64,000 nt of DNA from Paenibacillus harenae DSM 16969. GTDB lineage: Bacteria > Bacillota > Bacilli > Paenibacillales > Paenibacillaceae. Location: positions 1,509,845 to 1,573,844 of the forward strand of contig NZ_KE383842.1 in assembly GCF_000422465.1 (NCBI RefSeq). The letters run 5' to 3'. The notes below the pieces were generated by a model that saw nothing but the letters and a program-made list of their open reading frames with translations, was not told the origin of the DNA and made no database searches. A program made the translations under genes and the position numbers. This document shows positions 52,468 through 64,000 of this stretch, in pieces. Position 1 is the stretch's first letter, and each line of letters starts with the position of its first letter.

Positions 52468-53115
52468 TTATTTACCGAAGGATTGGGGATCTTTCCGCCA
52501 GGAATGCAGCGCATTCACGTCACCAGGCGCAACCTTGCCCAGCTGAGCGGCCGTTTCAATAAGCGTACTGTAGTTGGATAAGGTAGCCAAAGGCATGCGT
52601 TCAGCCGCGAATGCAGCCGCCGCCATGTCGAATTCGTACGTGAAGATGGCAAGCACGGCGGAAACCTCCGCTCCCGCTTCGCGAACGGCGAGCGCCGCCT
52701 TCAGGGAGCTTCCTCCGGTCGAGATTAAATCTTCGATAACAACAACCTTTTGTCCGGGCAGAATACGACCCTCGATCTGGTTCTGCTTGCCATGGCCCTT
52801 CGCTTTGTCGCGAATATAGGCCATCGGCAGATTCAGCTTCTGCGCGACCCATGCGGCATGCGGAATCCCGGCTGTAGACGTTCCCGCTATAACCTCGGCA
52901 TCCGGATAGTTCTCACGGATGATCGATGCAAAACCCTCCGCGACAAGATCGCGGATCGCAGGATAAGTCATCGTCAGACGATTATCGCAATAAATCGGCG
53001 ATTTGATTCCGGACGTCCAGGTGAACGGATCGTTTGGCCGCAGCGTTACCGCTTCGATTTCAAGCAAGCTCTTCGCAATTTCCTTCGGCAGTTCCGCCAC
53101 TGTCAGTTTACTCAT
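52468..53115 (-). CDS. pyrE: Orotate phosphoribosyltransferase
   Basis: 215 residues, converting orotate and PRPP to OMP. The PRPP-binding motif is VVVIEDLISTGGSSLKAA (about 118-135); AGTSTAGIPHAAWVAQKLNLPMAYIRDKAKGHGKQNQIEG supplies the catalytic loop with Lys/His. It overlaps the pyrF stop by 8 bases and is the last gene before the operon terminator. Length and motifs are typical of the Bacillus-type enzyme. Confidence 0.96.
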   Translation of the reverse strand: MSKLTVAELPKEIAKSLLEIEAVTLRPNDPFTWTSGIKSPIYCDNRLTMTYPAIRDLVAEGFASIIRENYPDAEVIAGTSTAGIPHAAWVAQKLNLPMAYIRDKAKGHGKQNQIEGRILPGQKVVVIEDLISTGGSSLKAALAVREAGAEVSAVLAIFTYEFDMAAAAFAAERMPLATLSNYSTLIETAAQLGKVAPGDVNALHSWRKDPQSFGK

Positions 53116-53845
53116 TAGAAATCAGCTCCTCAATAATGGATTCTAGCGCAGCGCGCGGCTGCTTGGCCGTCGTTATCGGCCGGCCGATAACCATAAAATC
53201 CGTTCCTTGCTTCAAGGCATCGCCCGGCGTCATAATCCGGGATTGATCGTTTACGTCCGATCCGGCCGGCCTGATGCCAGGCGTTACGGTTTGGAACGAA
53301 ACCCCGCATGCCGATTTAATGGCTGCGACTTCAGAAGGCGAAGCGACAACGCCGTTCAGCCCGGACGCTTTCGCCAGCTGTGCGTAGCGGAGCACCGCTT
53401 CTTCGACTGTGCCCGAAATGCCGATTTGCTCGTTAAGCATCGATTGGCTTGTGCTTGTTAAATGCGTTACGGCAATTACGGCAGGCCTGCGCTGCCCGCT
53501 GCCTGCCCATGCGGCATCCACGCCTTCCAGCGCCGCTTCCATCATCGCGCCGCCGCCTGCGGCATGAACGTTGAACATATCTACCCCAAGCCTGGTCACG
53601 CTGTTCGCTCCGCCTTTGACCGTATTCGGAATATCATGCATCTTCACATCGAGAAACACGTAGTAGCCCCTCTTCTTCAAGCTTTCTACGAAGGAAGGTC
53701 CCGCAGCATAAAATAATTGCATCCCTACCTTCATATAGCAAGGAATCCCTTCCAGCTCCGCGATTAGACGTTCCGCTGCGGCCGCATCCGGATAATCCAG
53801 CGCAACCATGATTTTCCCAGCCGCTTGTTCACTTGTCAGCTTCAA
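53108..53845 (-). CDS. pyrF: Orotidine-5'-phosphate decarboxylase
   Basis: 245 residues, starting at the TTG at 53845 (AAGGGGAG, 7-base gap) to give MKLTSEQAAGKIMVALDYPD. The catalytic Asp/Lys array is in FLDVKMHDIPNTV (about 60-72), and the phosphate-binding region is PGIRPAGSDVNDQSRIMTPGDAL with GRPIT. It converts OMP to UMP. It is separated from carB by a 124-base structured gap, the largest inside the operon. Confidence 0.95.
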   Translation of the reverse strand: MKLTSEQAAGKIMVALDYPDAAAAERLIAELEGIPCYMKVGMQLFYAAGPSFVESLKKRGYYVFLDVKMHDIPNTVKGGANSVTRLGVDMFNVHAAGGGAMMEAALEGVDAAWAGSGQRRPAVIAVTHLTSTSQSMLNEQIGISGTVEEAVLRYAQLAKASGLNGVVASPSEVAAIKSACGVSFQTVTPGIRPAGSDVNDQSRIMTPGDALKQGTDFMVIGRPITTAKQPRAALESIIEELISNE

Positions 53846-53969
53846 TCGGTATCTCCCCTTTTTCCCTGTCAAATGGCATAATAAACGGCCATACGCGCGT
53901 CTCCCTCGCCTCTCCCAAGAATTAGGAGGGCGGGAAGCAGCTGACGCTGGCCGTGCATATAAGCTTTTC

Positions 53970-56900
53970 TTACTTCTTCTGCGGCACAGGCATCGAGCGC
54001 GAGGAGAAGTTGATCGTTTCCAGCATCACAAGCAGCGCGCGCACCGTATCCAGCGATGTCATACAGACGACGCCGTTCTCAACCGCTTCGCGGCGGATCC
54101 GGAAGCCGTCGCGTTCAGGCGTTTTGCCTTTCGTTAACGTATTGACGACGAAGTGCGCCTGGCCTTCGCGAACGAGGTCCAAAATATTCGGCGAGCCTTC
54201 GCTCAGCTTGTTCACGGTTGTGACATGAAGCCCGGCCGCTTCAAGCACGGCTGCCGTTCCGCCGGTCGCAATAATTTTGTAGCCGAGATTATAGAAGCCG
54301 CGGAGAAGCTCCGTCGCTTCTTCTTTATCTTTGTCCGCTACCGTTGCGATAATGGCCCCGGAGGTAGGGATTTTCATGCCTGCCCCAATCAAGCCTTTGA
54401 ACAGCGCCTTCGCATATTTCACGTCGCGTCCCATAACCTCGCCCGTCGATTTCATCTCAGGCGTCAGCGTCGGGTCAACGCGGCGCAGCTTGGCGAAGGA
54501 GAAAACCGGCACCTTAACCGACACATATTCATCCTCCGGCCACAAGCCGTCCGTATAACCAAGCTCGGCAAGCTTCGTGCCTAGAATCGCTTTTGTCGCA
54601 AGGTTCGCCATCGGCAGGTTGGTTACTTTGCTCAGGAACGGAACCGTACGCGACGAACGCGGGTTGACCTCAATGACGTACACTTGATCGTTATGAATGA
54701 CGAATTGGATATTTACAAGACCGATTACTTTCAATGCTTTGGAAATGTTGATCGTAATGTCGACGATCTGCTGCTTGATCTCATCGGATAACGATTGCGG
54801 CGGGTATACCGCGATCGAGTCGCCGGAGTGAACCCCTGCGCGTTCGACATGCTCCATGATACCGGGAATCAGAACCGTTTCGCCGTCGCAAATCGCGTCA
54901 ACCTCCGCTTCTTTGCCCAGCATATAACGGTCGATCAGCACCGGATGCTCCGGATTGATTTTAACCGCAACCTCCATGTAGCCCAGCAGTTCCTCATCGG
55001 AGTATACGATCTCCATCGCGCGACCGCCAAGGACATAGGATGGGCGAACAAGCACCGGGTAACCAAGCTTTTGCGCTGTCGCTACCGCTTCGTCGACCGA
55101 AGTAACGGTGCTGCCTTCCGGTTGAGCGATGTTCAAACCGCGCAGCAGAGCTTCGAATTTCTTGCGGTCTTCCGCCGCGTCGATGCTCTCCAGGCTGGAG
55201 CCGAGAATGCGCACGCCGGCCTTCGCCAGCGGAGCGGCAAGGTTGATTGCCGTCTGGCCGCCGAATTGGACGATTACGCCAAGCGGCTTCTCCTGCTCGA
55301 TAACATTCATAACATCCTCGAAGAATAACGGCTCGAAGTACAAGCGGTCGGACGTGCTGAAGTCCGTCGATACCGTCTCCGGGTTGTTATTGATAATGAC
55401 TGCTTCATAGCCGGCGTTTTGAATCGCCCAAACCGCATGAACCGTCGAGTAGTCGAACTCGATGCCTTGACCGATCCGGATAGGGCCGGAACCGAGCACG
55501 AGCACCTTTTGCTTATCCGTTTCGATAACTTCGTTTTCCACTTCATAGGTGGAATAGTAGTACGGCGTCGAAGCCTCGAATTCAGCCGCGCACGTGTCTA
55601 CCATTTTATAAACCGGCTTTAGATTCAGCTTCATGCGAAGGTCGCGAACATCGTCTTCCGTCGTATGGCTGCCGTTCGGGAAGCCTTCTCGGCGAATTTC
55701 CGCAATCGAACGATCGGAGAAGCCCATGCGTTTCGCTTCATACAGCGTTTGCTGCGACAAGGTCGATTCGCCGCGCAGACGATCCTCGAACGCGACAATC
55801 GCTTGAATTTTATCCAGGAACCACCAGTCGATCTTCGTCAAGTCCTGAATTTCCTGCAGTTTATAGCCGCGGCGGAATGCTTCCGCCACCAGGAACATCC
55901 GCTCGTCGTCCGGCTTCTCCAAACGTGCGCGGAGCACGGTATCTTCAAGCGAGGACGCATCCTTCAAATGAATGCGGTGCGTACCGATTTCAAGAGAGCG
56001 AACCGCTTTATGGATGGACTCCTCGAAAGTGCGTCCGATGGCCATAACCTCGCCGGTTGCTTTCATTTGCGTTCCGAGCTTACGGTTCGCGTTAATAAAC
56101 TTGTCAAAAGGCCAGCGCGGGATTTTCGAAACGATATAGTCAAGCGTCGGCTCGAAGCAAGCGTAGGTTTGGCCGGTGACCGGATTAACCAGCTCGTCCA
56201 GCGTATAGCCGATCGCAATTTTGGCAGCCATCTTTGCGATTGGGTAGCCCGTCGCTTTGGAAGCCAGCGCAGACGACCGGCTTACGCGCGGGTTAACCTC
56301 GATGACGTAGTATTGATAGCTGTGCGGATCAAGCGCGAACTGCACGTTACAGCCGCCTTCAATGTTCAGAGCGCGAATAATTTTGAGCGATGCCGATCGA
56401 AGCATTTGGTACTCGCGGTCGGAGAGCGTCTGGCTCGGCGCTACAACGATACTGTCGCCCGTATGCACGCCGACGGGGTCGAAATTCTCCATATTGCAAA
56501 CGACGATACAATTGTCGTTCGCATCGCGCATAACCTCGTATTCCACTTCCTTCATGCCTGCGATCGACTTCTCAATCAGGCATTGGCTGATCGGGCTGTA
56601 ACGGATCCCGGAAGCAACGGTCTCGCGCAGCTCTTCCTCGCTTGCGCAAATGCCGCCGCCCGTACCGCCGAGCGTATAAGCCGGGCGTACGATGATCGGA
56701 TAGCCGATTTGGTTAGCAAAATTTACAGCTTCCTCAACCGTTGTAACGATGTCGCTGTCCGGAACCGGCTGCTCGAGCTCACGCATCAGGTCGCGGAACA
56801 GGTCGCGGTCTTCCGCTTTCTCAATCGCCGTCAACTGCGTGCCAAGAAGCTTCACATTCTCGCGTTCAAGAACGCCGGCGCGCGCAAGCTCAACCGCCAT

Positions 56901-57191
56901 ATTAAGACCGGTCTGGCCGCCAAGCGTCGGAAGCAGGCCGTCAGGACGCTCTTGCCTGATGATTTGCGATACAAAATCAAGCGTGATCGGCTCGATGTAT
57001 ACTTTATCTGCCATGTTCGTATCGGTCATAATCGTAGCCGGGTTACTGTTAATCAGGACAACCTCATAGCCTTCTTCTTTTAAAGCTTGGCAAGCCTGCG
57101 TGCCGGCATAATCGAATTCAGCCGCCTGTCCGATGACGATCGGGCCGGACCCGATCACGAGAATTTTTTTGAGTTCATTATTTTTGGGCAT
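53970..57191 (-). CDS. carB: Carbamoyl-phosphate synthase large subunit
   Basis: 1073 residues with the two homologous ATP-grasp halves: [23 protein letters not shown] at the N-terminus and [21 protein letters not shown] at about 556. [12 protein letters not shown] and [13 protein letters not shown] mark the carboxyphosphate and carbamoyl-phosphate sites. The C-terminal MGS-like allosteric domain (about 940-1073, [22 protein letters not shown]) may bind UMP or PRPP. It overlaps carA by 14 bases. As part of the PyrR-controlled operon it is the pyrimidine-specific copy (pyrAB). Confidence 0.97.
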   Translation of the reverse strand: MPKNNELKKILVIGSGPIVIGQAAEFDYAGTQACQALKEEGYEVVLINSNPATIMTDTNMADKVYIEPITLDFVSQIIRQERPDGLLPTLGGQTGLNMAVELARAGVLERENVKLLGTQLTAIEKAEDRDLFRDLMRELEQPVPDSDIVTTVEEAVNFANQIGYPIIVRPAYTLGGTGGGICASEEELRETVASGIRYSPISQCLIEKSIAGMKEVEYEVMRDANDNCIVVCNMENFDPVGVHTGDSIVVAPSQTLSDREYQMLRSASLKIIRALNIEGGCNVQFALDPHSYQYYVIEVNPRVSRSSALASKATGYPIAKMAAKIAIGYTLDELVNPVTGQTYACFEPTLDYIVSKIPRWPFDKFINANRKLGTQMKATGEVMAIGRTFEESIHKAVRSLEIGTHRIHLKDASSLEDTVLRARLEKPDDERMFLVAEAFRRGYKLQEIQDLTKIDWWFLDKIQAIVAFEDRLRGESTLSQQTLYEAKRMGFSDRSIAEIRREGFPNGSHTTEDDVRDLRMKLNLKPVYKMVDTCAAEFEASTPYYYSTYEVENEVIETDKQKVLVLGSGPIRIGQGIEFDYSTVHAVWAIQNAGYEAVIINNNPETVSTDFSTSDRLYFEPLFFEDVMNVIEQEKPLGVIVQFGGQTAINLAAPLAKAGVRILGSSLESIDAAEDRKKFEALLRGLNIAQPEGSTVTSVDEAVATAQKLGYPVLVRPSYVLGGRAMEIVYSDEELLGYMEVAVKINPEHPVLIDRYMLGKEAEVDAICDGETVLIPGIMEHVERAGVHSGDSIAVYPPQSLSDEIKQQIVDITINISKALKVIGLVNIQFVIHNDQVYVIEVNPRSSRTVPFLSKVTNLPMANLATKAILGTKLAELGYTDGLWPEDEYVSVKVPVFSFAKLRRVDPTLTPEMKSTGEVMGRDVKYAKALFKGLIGAGMKIPTSGAIIATVADKDKEEATELLRGFYNLGYKIIATGGTAAVLEAAGLHVTTVNKLSEGSPNILDLVREGQAHFVVNTLTKGKTPERDGFRIRREAVENGVVCMTSLDTVRALLVMLETINFSSRSMPVPQKK

Positions 57192-58323
57192 ACTGAAGCT
57201 CTCCTTTCAACGTCTCCGATAACACAGCCTGACGAGGTTTTTGCGGGTTGTTCTTCTTGTGCGTACGGATCATTTGCAGGAAGTCATCGAACAAGTAGCC
57301 CGAATCAAACGGACCTGGCGCCGCCTCCGGATGGTATTGCACGGAAAACGCCGGGAACGCGTTATGCTTCAGACCCTCGATGGTACGGTCGTTATTATTA
57401 ATGTGCGTCACGGACAGCTGCGTGTTAAGAACGGATTCCTCAAGCACCGTGTAGCCATGGTTTTGAGAAGTGATGAAACAGCGGTTGGTAGCCAGTTCTT
57501 TAACCGGATGGTTGCCGCCGCGGTGGCCGAATTTCAGCTTCGTCGTATCAGCGCCGCAAGCGAGAGCGAACAGCTGGTGGCCTAAGCATATGCCGAAGAT
57601 CGGATATTCGCCGAGCAGCTCGGAAATCATTTTGACGGCATAAGGCACGTCTTTCGGGTCTCCAGGGCCGTTCGACAATTGAATGCCGTCCGGAGCGAGG
57701 CGTCGGATTTCATCAGCGGTCGTATCGTGCGGAACGACGACCACATCGCAGCCGCGCTTCGTCAGTTCGCGAAGGATTCCGCTTTTTGCGCCGAAGTCAA
57801 CCAGCACGATGCGCTCGCCTTGGCCCGGACTTGAGAACAAATGCGTCGTAGAAGTGCGCGCGACTTGGTCCGTCATCAGCTTCGATCCGTTAAGACGCTC
57901 AGCGAGCTCTTCCACATGCTCATTGCCCGTTGTGATCAAGCCTTTCATCGTCCCGTAATGACGCAGCTTGCGAGTCAGCATCCTTGTATCGATATCGCTG
58001 ATGCCCGGAATTCCGTATTCCTTCAACAGCTGCCCGAGCGAGTATTGGGCGCGCCAGTTGCTTGGCACCTCCTCGTGACGGCGTACGACAAAACCGTGAA
58101 TGAAGGGGCGAACCGCCTCGAAGTCGTCGCGCGTAATGCCGTAGTTCCCGATAAGCGGGAAGGTCATCGTAACAATCTGGCCGCAATAGGACGGATCCGA
58201 CAATACTTCTTGATAGCCCGTAATTCCTGTATTAAAAACGACCTCGCCCATCATTTGCGCTTCAGCGCCAAACGAAAGGCCCGTAAACAACGTTCCGTCT
58301 TCCAACAATAATCTTGCTTGCAT
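57178..58323 (-). CDS. carA: Carbamoyl-phosphate synthase small (glutaminase) subunit
   Basis: 381 residues, taking the ATG at 58323 eight bases after GAGGAG (the GTG at 58332 lies in the ribosome site). The N-terminal CPSase_sm domain ([39 protein letters not shown]) is followed by a class I amidotransferase domain with [15 protein letters not shown] (nucleophile Cys) and [10 protein letters not shown] (His-Glu). It feeds ammonia from glutamine to CarB. Confidence 0.96.
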   Translation of the reverse strand: MQARLLLEDGTLFTGLSFGAEAQMMGEVVFNTGITGYQEVLSDPSYCGQIVTMTFPLIGNYGITRDDFEAVRPFIHGFVVRRHEEVPSNWRAQYSLGQLLKEYGIPGISDIDTRMLTRKLRHYGTMKGLITTGNEHVEELAERLNGSKLMTDQVARTSTTHLFSSPGQGERIVLVDFGAKSGILRELTKRGCDVVVVPHDTTADEIRRLAPDGIQLSNGPGDPKDVPYAVKMISELLGEYPIFGICLGHQLFALACGADTTKLKFGHRGGNHPVKELATNRCFITSQNHGYTVLEESVLNTQLSVTHINNNDRTIEGLKHNAFPAFSVQYHPEAAPGPFDSGYLFDDFLQMIRTHKKNNPQKPRQAVLSETLKGELQYAQK

Positions 58324-58389
58324 CCGTTTCACTCCTCAGGTGTTGATTTATTCCCTATATAGGATCTGGCTATTGTCAGTTGTTACCTG

Positions 58390-59679
58390 TTAGTTCTCAG
58401 ACCAGACAACCGTACCGTTTACGATCGTCGCTACCGGCCAGCCGCTAAGCTTCCACCCTCCGAAAGGCGTATTGCTGCTCTTCGAGGCAAAGGTGCTCGG
58501 ATCGACCGTGCGTTCGCTGTTCAAATCGACGATTGTAATATCAGCGGGCATGCCCTGCTCCAATCGGCCTTCCCGCAAGCGGAATACGCGGGCCGGGTCC
58601 GAAGTCATTCGTTGAAGAAGGAAGCCTAGCGTCCATTTGCCTGTCTGCACGAACTTCGTGTACAGCAGCGGAAAAGCCGTTTCGAAGCCGACGATTCCGA
58701 ATGGCGCAAGCTGAACGCCTCGCGCTTTCTCCTCCGCGCTGTGCGGCGCATGATCGGTGACGACCATATCGATCGTGCCGTCCTCCAGCGCTTCGATAAC
58801 CGCCTCGACGTCGCGCGGCGTGCGAAGCGGCGGATTCATTTTCCAATTCGCGTCCTCAAGTCCCGGAATATCCTCGTCCGACAGCAGCAGGTGATGCGGG
58901 CATACTTCAGCGGTTACACGCACGCCGATTTGCTTCGCAAGCCGGATGAGCCGAACCGACTGCTCGGTGCTTACATGGCATACATGGTAGTGAACGCCGG
59001 TCGCTTCCGCGAGCAATACATCCCTGCCGACATGAATGGCTTCCGATTCATTCGGTATGCCCTTCAAGCCGTGCTTGCGGGAAAACTCGCCTTCGGATGC
59101 CCAAGCGCCTTCAACCAGCGAATCATCCTCGCAATGGGCGATAATCGGCATATCCATCGATTTGGCCAGTGCCATGGCATTCTTCATCATTTGCGCGTTT
59201 TGAACGCCGACGCCGTCATCCGTGAAGCCGATGGCTCCGGCTTCCTTCAACGCGGCGAAATCCGTCAGCTCGCGGCCAAGTTCGTTCTTGGTAATAGCCG
59301 CATATGGAAGCACCTTCACGATGCCGTCCTTTCCGGCTTTATTCGTAATGTATCGGACGGTTTCAGGCGTGTCTGTAACCGGACGCGTGTTCGGCATGCA
59401 TGCGATCGTCGTAAAGCCGCCCTTAGCCGCGGATCGCGAGCCTGAAACAATGTCCTCTTTATGTTCAAAGCCCGGGTCGCGCAGATGTACGTGCATATCG
59501 ATGAAACCGGCGGATACGAGCTTCCCGCGAGCGTCGATGACCTCTGCGCTGCCGGTATCGGGTAGAGCCGATCCGTCTGCGATTTCTTCGATAATGCCGT
59601 TCGCAAGTCGGATATGCTTGCTCTCCAGGCTTCCGGAAGCTTCGTTCCATACGTTACCGTTTATAATCCATAATGACAT
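58390..59679 (-). CDS. pyrC: Dihydroorotase (class I)
   Basis: 429 residues. Metal-binding motifs are FIDMHVHLRDPGFEHKED (about 56-73) and CHVSTEQSVRLI, with VTAEVCPHHLLLSDED and the catalytic Asp in DMVVTDHAPHSAEEKARG. It cyclises carbamoyl-aspartate to dihydroorotate. In the operon it sits between pyrB (39 bases upstream) and carA (66 bases downstream). Confidence 0.97.
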   Translation of the reverse strand: MSLWIINGNVWNEASGSLESKHIRLANGIIEEIADGSALPDTGSAEVIDARGKLVSAGFIDMHVHLRDPGFEHKEDIVSGSRSAAKGGFTTIACMPNTRPVTDTPETVRYITNKAGKDGIVKVLPYAAITKNELGRELTDFAALKEAGAIGFTDDGVGVQNAQMMKNAMALAKSMDMPIIAHCEDDSLVEGAWASEGEFSRKHGLKGIPNESEAIHVGRDVLLAEATGVHYHVCHVSTEQSVRLIRLAKQIGVRVTAEVCPHHLLLSDEDIPGLEDANWKMNPPLRTPRDVEAVIEALEDGTIDMVVTDHAPHSAEEKARGVQLAPFGIVGFETAFPLLYTKFVQTGKWTLGFLLQRMTSDPARVFRLREGRLEQGMPADITIVDLNSERTVDPSTFASKSSNTPFGGWKLSGWPVATIVNGTVVWSEN

Positions 59680-59718
59680 TGTTTGTTCACCCTCCGGAAT
59701 TATTCGGTTTATGTTAAA

Positions 59719-61211
<1,493 letters not shown>

Positions 61212-61230
61212 TTACCTGCCCGGTTGCGGC

Positions 61231-61266
61231 AAAAAAAAGCTCCTTGCGTCGTTCGCAAGGAGCTTG
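61231..61266 (-). terminator. Attenuator terminator of the pyr leader
   Basis: The hairpin AAGCTCCTTGCG/CGCAAGGAGCTT is followed by eight T's on the minus strand, 40 bases before pyrR. It is the regulated terminator of the PyrR attenuation switch. Confidence 0.93.
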
Positions 61267-61373
61267 TGATCAGTCATGAAAAGATTTGGGTGCATGCCGT
61301 CGAAGCTTTCGTCACAGAAAGCCCGCAGTAGGATGTCCCATTTCTTCTCTTCTATTGACTTGTTGTTCACGCT

Positions 61374-61402
61374 ACCTTGCCAGCCTCACGGGACTGAGTT
61401 AA
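61374..61402 (-). promoter_or_regulatory. PyrR-binding loop in the pyr leader
   Basis: Minus strand CAGTCCCGTGAGGCTGGCAAGG, in two parts (CAGTCCCGTGAGGCTG and GCAAGG), fits the conserved anti-antiterminator sequence recognised by PyrR. It lies between the promoter and the attenuator. Confidence 0.9.
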
Positions 61403-61425
61403 AGGTACTGCTGTTTATCAAAGGA

Positions 61426-61454
61426 ATTATCCCACGTTCGACAAAACTTGTCAA
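61426..61454 (-). promoter_or_regulatory. Sigma-A promoter of the pyr operon
   Basis: TTGACA (61449-61454) and GATAAT (61426-61431) on the minus strand with 17-base spacing, shortly upstream of the PyrR-binding leader. Confidence 0.88.
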
Positions 61455-61576
61455 GCGTAAACGTTAATTTATGCATGTTTATGCATATGCTTAGTGTGGT
61501 TAATTCCCATGCAGCTATGCATGGATTGCCATCGTTTCAATCGAATATACAATCACAATTTCATTGATACAGATTG

Positions 61577-62812
61577 TTACAGACTAAGCTTACGGATTCT
61601 TTCAACCGCTTTCTCCGTATTCTCGCGGCTTCCGAAAGCCGTAAGGCGGAAATAGCCTTGACCGCTCTGACCAAAACCGACGCCTGGCGTACCGACGATG
61701 TTCGCTTCGGACAGCAGCTTGTCGAAGAACGACCAGGAATCCATGCCGTTTGGCGTTTTCAGCCAGATATACGGAGCGTTTACGCCTCCGTACACTTCAA
61801 GGCCGATCGAAGCCAATCCATCCCGGATAATAGCTGCGTTCGTCATGTAGTAATCGACTAGTTCCTTGATTTGTTTCTTGCCTTCTCCGGAGTAAATCGC
61901 TGCCGCTCCGCGCTGCGTCACATAAGACACGCCGTTGAACTTCGTTGTGTGGCGGCGGTTCCACAGGTCATTGATCAGCACTTCGTTACCGGAAGCGTCC
62001 AAGCCTTTCAGCTCGCGCGGCACAACCGTATACGCGCAGCGTACGCCGGTAAAGCCGGCTGTCTTGGAGAAGCTGCGGAATTCAATCGCCACTTCGCGGG
62101 CGCCTTCGATTTCGTAGATGCTGTGCGGCACATCCTCTTCTTGGATGAACGCTTCATACGCCGAATCGTACAAAATAATGCAGTTGTTTGCTCTTGCGTA
62201 ATCCACCCATACCTTCAGCTCTTCCTTCGTCAGCGTCATCCCGGTCGGGTTGTTCGGGTAGCACAAGTAAATAATATCCACCTTGCGGTCAGGCAAGCTC
62301 GGCTTGAAATTATTTTCCGACGTGCATTCCAGGTAAGCGATATTCTCGTAGCGCTTTGTATCTTGATTGTATTTACCGGAACGGCCGGCCATTACATTCG
62401 TATCCACATAAACCGGGTAAACCGGATCTTGCACCGCAACGATGCTGTTCTCGCTGAATATCTCTTGGATGTTGCCGACGTCGCATTTCGATCCGTCGCT
62501 TACGAAAACTTCGTTCGAAGCGATCTCGATGCCGCGTGCTTTATAGTCATTTTCGATAATCGCTTGAATTAAGAAATCATAGCCCTGCTCCGGGCCGTAA
62601 CCGCGGAAAGAACCGGGGGAAGCGAGCTCGTCCACCGCGCTGTGCATTGCGTTCAAAACGGCGTCCGGCAAACCGCGCGTTACATCGCCGATCCCGAGGC
62701 TGATAATTTCAGCATTCGGATTTTCTTGAATAAACTTCGTGCGGCGCTTCGCAATTTCAGAAAATAAGTAGCTGCCCTGCAGCTCCAAATAATTTTGATT
62801 AATAGCCGTCAT
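61577..62812 (-). CDS. dapL: LL-diaminopimelate aminotransferase
   Basis: 411 residues of fold-type I aminotransferase, converting tetrahydrodipicolinate directly to LL-diaminopimelate for lysine and peptidoglycan. DapL-typical stretches are [62 protein letters not shown] and [19 protein letters not shown]. The PLP lysine is in [16 protein letters not shown] (about 270). The gene lies between rluD and the pyr operon, with its own 110-base upstream gap. Confidence 0.95.
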   Translation of the reverse strand: MTAINQNYLELQGSYLFSEIAKRRTKFIQENPNAEIISLGIGDVTRGLPDAVLNAMHSAVDELASPGSFRGYGPEQGYDFLIQAIIENDYKARGIEIASNEVFVSDGSKCDVGNIQEIFSENSIVAVQDPVYPVYVDTNVMAGRSGKYNQDTKRYENIAYLECTSENNFKPSLPDRKVDIIYLCYPNNPTGMTLTKEELKVWVDYARANNCIILYDSAYEAFIQEEDVPHSIYEIEGAREVAIEFRSFSKTAGFTGVRCAYTVVPRELKGLDASGNEVLINDLWNRRHTTKFNGVSYVTQRGAAAIYSGEGKKQIKELVDYYMTNAAIIRDGLASIGLEVYGGVNAPYIWLKTPNGMDSWSFFDKLLSEANIVGTPGVGFGQSGQGYFRLTAFGSRENTEKAVERIRKLSL

Positions 62813-62923
62813 TTAGATGTCACCTATCCTTAATTCTTCATAATTTTCTACCGTTAATGTTTAGAATATCGTACTTCCCGCTTCGAAATAATGAATAAAG
62901 TGGTGAAAAGTTTGCACTATTTA

Positions 62924-63862
62924 CTACCTTAACCGCAAGCTGTTCAGCACATGCTCGAAATCGGCCGGCAGCGGCACCTCGAATTGAAGCCTTTCACCGC
63001 TTCGTGGGTGAGTAAAGCCAAGCGCCGCCGCATGCAAAGCTTGTCCGTCCAAGGCAACGGTCTTATTCCGCCCATACACGGGATCGCCGGCAAGCGGATG
63101 CCCGATATACTTCATGTGAACGCGAATTTGGTGGGTGCGGCCGGTCTCCAGCTGCAATTCCACAACCGTGTAGTCGCCTAGACGCTCCATGACGACAAAG
63201 TGGGTTACCGCATGCCTGCTGTTGCGCTCCGTTACCGTATACATCTTGCGGTCATTCGTATCGCGGCCGATCGGGGCGTCGACGGTGCCTTGATCATGAG
63301 GCAAATTACCGTGTACAAGAGCAATATATTTTCGGGTGACGGAATGCTCCTTCAATTGCTCCGCAAGCGAAATATGGGCAAGATCGTTTTTGGCCGCCAT
63401 CAAAAGCCCCGTCGTGTCCTTATCGATCCGATGAACGATACCCGGACGGATCATGCCGTTAATGCCCGACAAATCCTTGCAATGATGCATCAATGCATTC
63501 ACTAAAGTGCCGGATGAATGGCCGGGTGCCGGATGAACGACCATTCCGCGCGGCTTATTCACGACGATAAGGTCCGAATCCTCATAGAGGATCTCGAGCG
63601 GTATCGCCTCAGGCATAATCGCCGCATCCTCCGGTTCCGGAATTTGAAGCAAAACACGGTTATCGGCCGCAACCTTGTAATTGGCTTTAGCCGGCTTGCC
63701 GTCAACCTCTACGGCGCCTGCCCTAATCCATTCCTGCACCTGCGTACGCGATACGGCGGCATCGTCCAAGCTGTCAGTTATATATTTATCCAACCGTTCG
63801 CCGGATTGCTCCGCGCCTACTGTCCACTCCAATGCGTCTTCATTAAACGGGCTGCTGTTCAT
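62924..63862 (-). CDS. rluD: 23S rRNA pseudouridine synthase, RluD family
   Basis: 312 residues. An N-terminal S4 domain (GERLDKYITDSLDDAAVSRTQVQEWIRAGAVEVDGK, about 18-55) precedes a pseudouridine synthase catalytic domain with the motif GIVHRIDKDTTGLLMAAKN (catalytic Asp near 144) and LETGRTHQIRVHMKYIGHPLAGDPVYG. It is similar to Bacillus YlyB and located directly after lspA, overlapping it by 20 bases. Confidence 0.94.
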   Translation of the reverse strand: MNSSPFNEDALEWTVGAEQSGERLDKYITDSLDDAAVSRTQVQEWIRAGAVEVDGKPAKANYKVAADNRVLLQIPEPEDAAIMPEAIPLEILYEDSDLIVVNKPRGMVVHPAPGHSSGTLVNALMHHCKDLSGINGMIRPGIVHRIDKDTTGLLMAAKNDLAHISLAEQLKEHSVTRKYIALVHGNLPHDQGTVDAPIGRDTNDRKMYTVTERNSRHAVTHFVVMERLGDYTVVELQLETGRTHQIRVHMKYIGHPLAGDPVYGRNKTVALDGQALHAAALGFTHPRSGERLQFEVPLPADFEHVLNSLRLR

Positions 63863-64000
63863 GATTGTTAGATTCCTTGTCCTCTCCGTTATCCATCGTT
63901 TTCTTCTCGTCCCTGGCAGCTAGCAGCGTATCGATTAAAATAAGCGCAACGCCGCAAACGATCGCGGAATCCGCCACGTTAAAAATCGGGAACTGGTAGC
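63843..64000 (-). CDS. lspA: Lipoprotein signal peptidase, 3' part only (cut by right edge)
   Basis: The last 52 codons are visible. YQFPIFNVADSAIVCGVALIL contains the conserved FNVADS(A/S)I motif with one catalytic Asp of this aspartic membrane protease, followed by the final membrane helix (ending LIDTLLAA). The hydrophilic tail ends NNHEQQPV. It removes signal peptides from prolipoproteins such as the two encoded at 43-50 kb. It overlaps rluD, and the order lspA-rluD is that of B. subtilis. Confidence 0.88.
   Translation of the reverse strand, partial: YQFPIFNVADSAIVCGVALILIDTLLAARDEKKTMDNGEDKESNNHEQQPV

Noticed and set aside
55665..57083. 472-codon open frame on the plus strand
   Set aside because: It is antisense to carB, lacks a ribosome site, has Arg/Asn/Val-rich composition of a shadow frame, and carB is certain.

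Overview
The window looks like a chromosomal segment of a low-to-mid G+C, endospore-forming Gram-positive bacterium, most probably Paenibacillus or a close relative. The reasons are: proteins very close to Bacillus subtilis AcuA, AcuC, CcpA, SpeA, YktB, YjcG, NfeD/YuaF and PyrR; strong AGGAGG-type ribosome sites with frequent TTG/GTG starts; two T-box leaders and a PyrR attenuator; an LL-diaminopimelate aminotransferase (DapL); and several small proteins of a kind I associate with Paenibacillus. No phage, insertion sequence, CRISPR array or rRNA is visible. Apart from small repeats the segment reads as core genome.

Layout. 0-2.9 kb: flotillin (cut by the left edge), NfeD and T-box-controlled tyrS, all on minus. 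3-6.5 kb: class A penicillin-binding protein with FN3-type tail, then a VOC-fold protein. 6.5-12.7 kb: carbon-overflow block, acsA divergent from acuA-acuC, a decayed Nudix gene, mtnN and ccpA. Near-consensus cre sites lie at acsA and acuA, so the regulator and likely targets are neighbours. 12.7-18.8 kb: zinc-ribbon protein, VanZ-like protein, DJ-1/PfpI protein, ptsG-ptsI without ptsH, and a Gln/Ser/Gly-rich repeat protein. 18.8-26.2 kb: CoA-binding protein, divergent aroA, aroK, unknown small genes, gnd and T-box-controlled proS. 26.2-31.4 kb: three-gene ABC-2 exporter divergent from a NarL-type two-component system, in the arrangement of B. subtilis lnrJK/lnrLMN. 31.4-43.2 kb: yktB, an MFS exporter, speA, many small genes, an SLH protein, ung, yjcG, tRNA-Val and a tRNA-fMet/Ile2/Leu cluster.

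43.3-50.4 kb holds the most unusual system: one minus-strand transcription unit encoding an ATPase, a lipoprotein membrane-fusion protein, a 972-residue FtsX/MacB-like permease, a second ATPase that ends in an AbrB-like swapped-hairpin domain, and an extracellular solute-binding lipoprotein with no MalF/MalG-type permease. Glycine-rich segments occur in three of the five proteins.

50.5-64 kb: a chemoreceptor, then the pyrimidine operon pyrR-pyrB-pyrC-carA-carB-pyrF-pyrE (no pyrP, pyrK or pyrD) behind a clear promoter and PyrR attenuator, with dapL, rluD and the 3' end of lspA upstream. Compared with the B. subtilis lspA-rluD-pyrR order, dapL is inserted.

Start codons were chosen from ribosome sites and remembered family lengths. 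All family assignments are from reading the sequence, without database searches.
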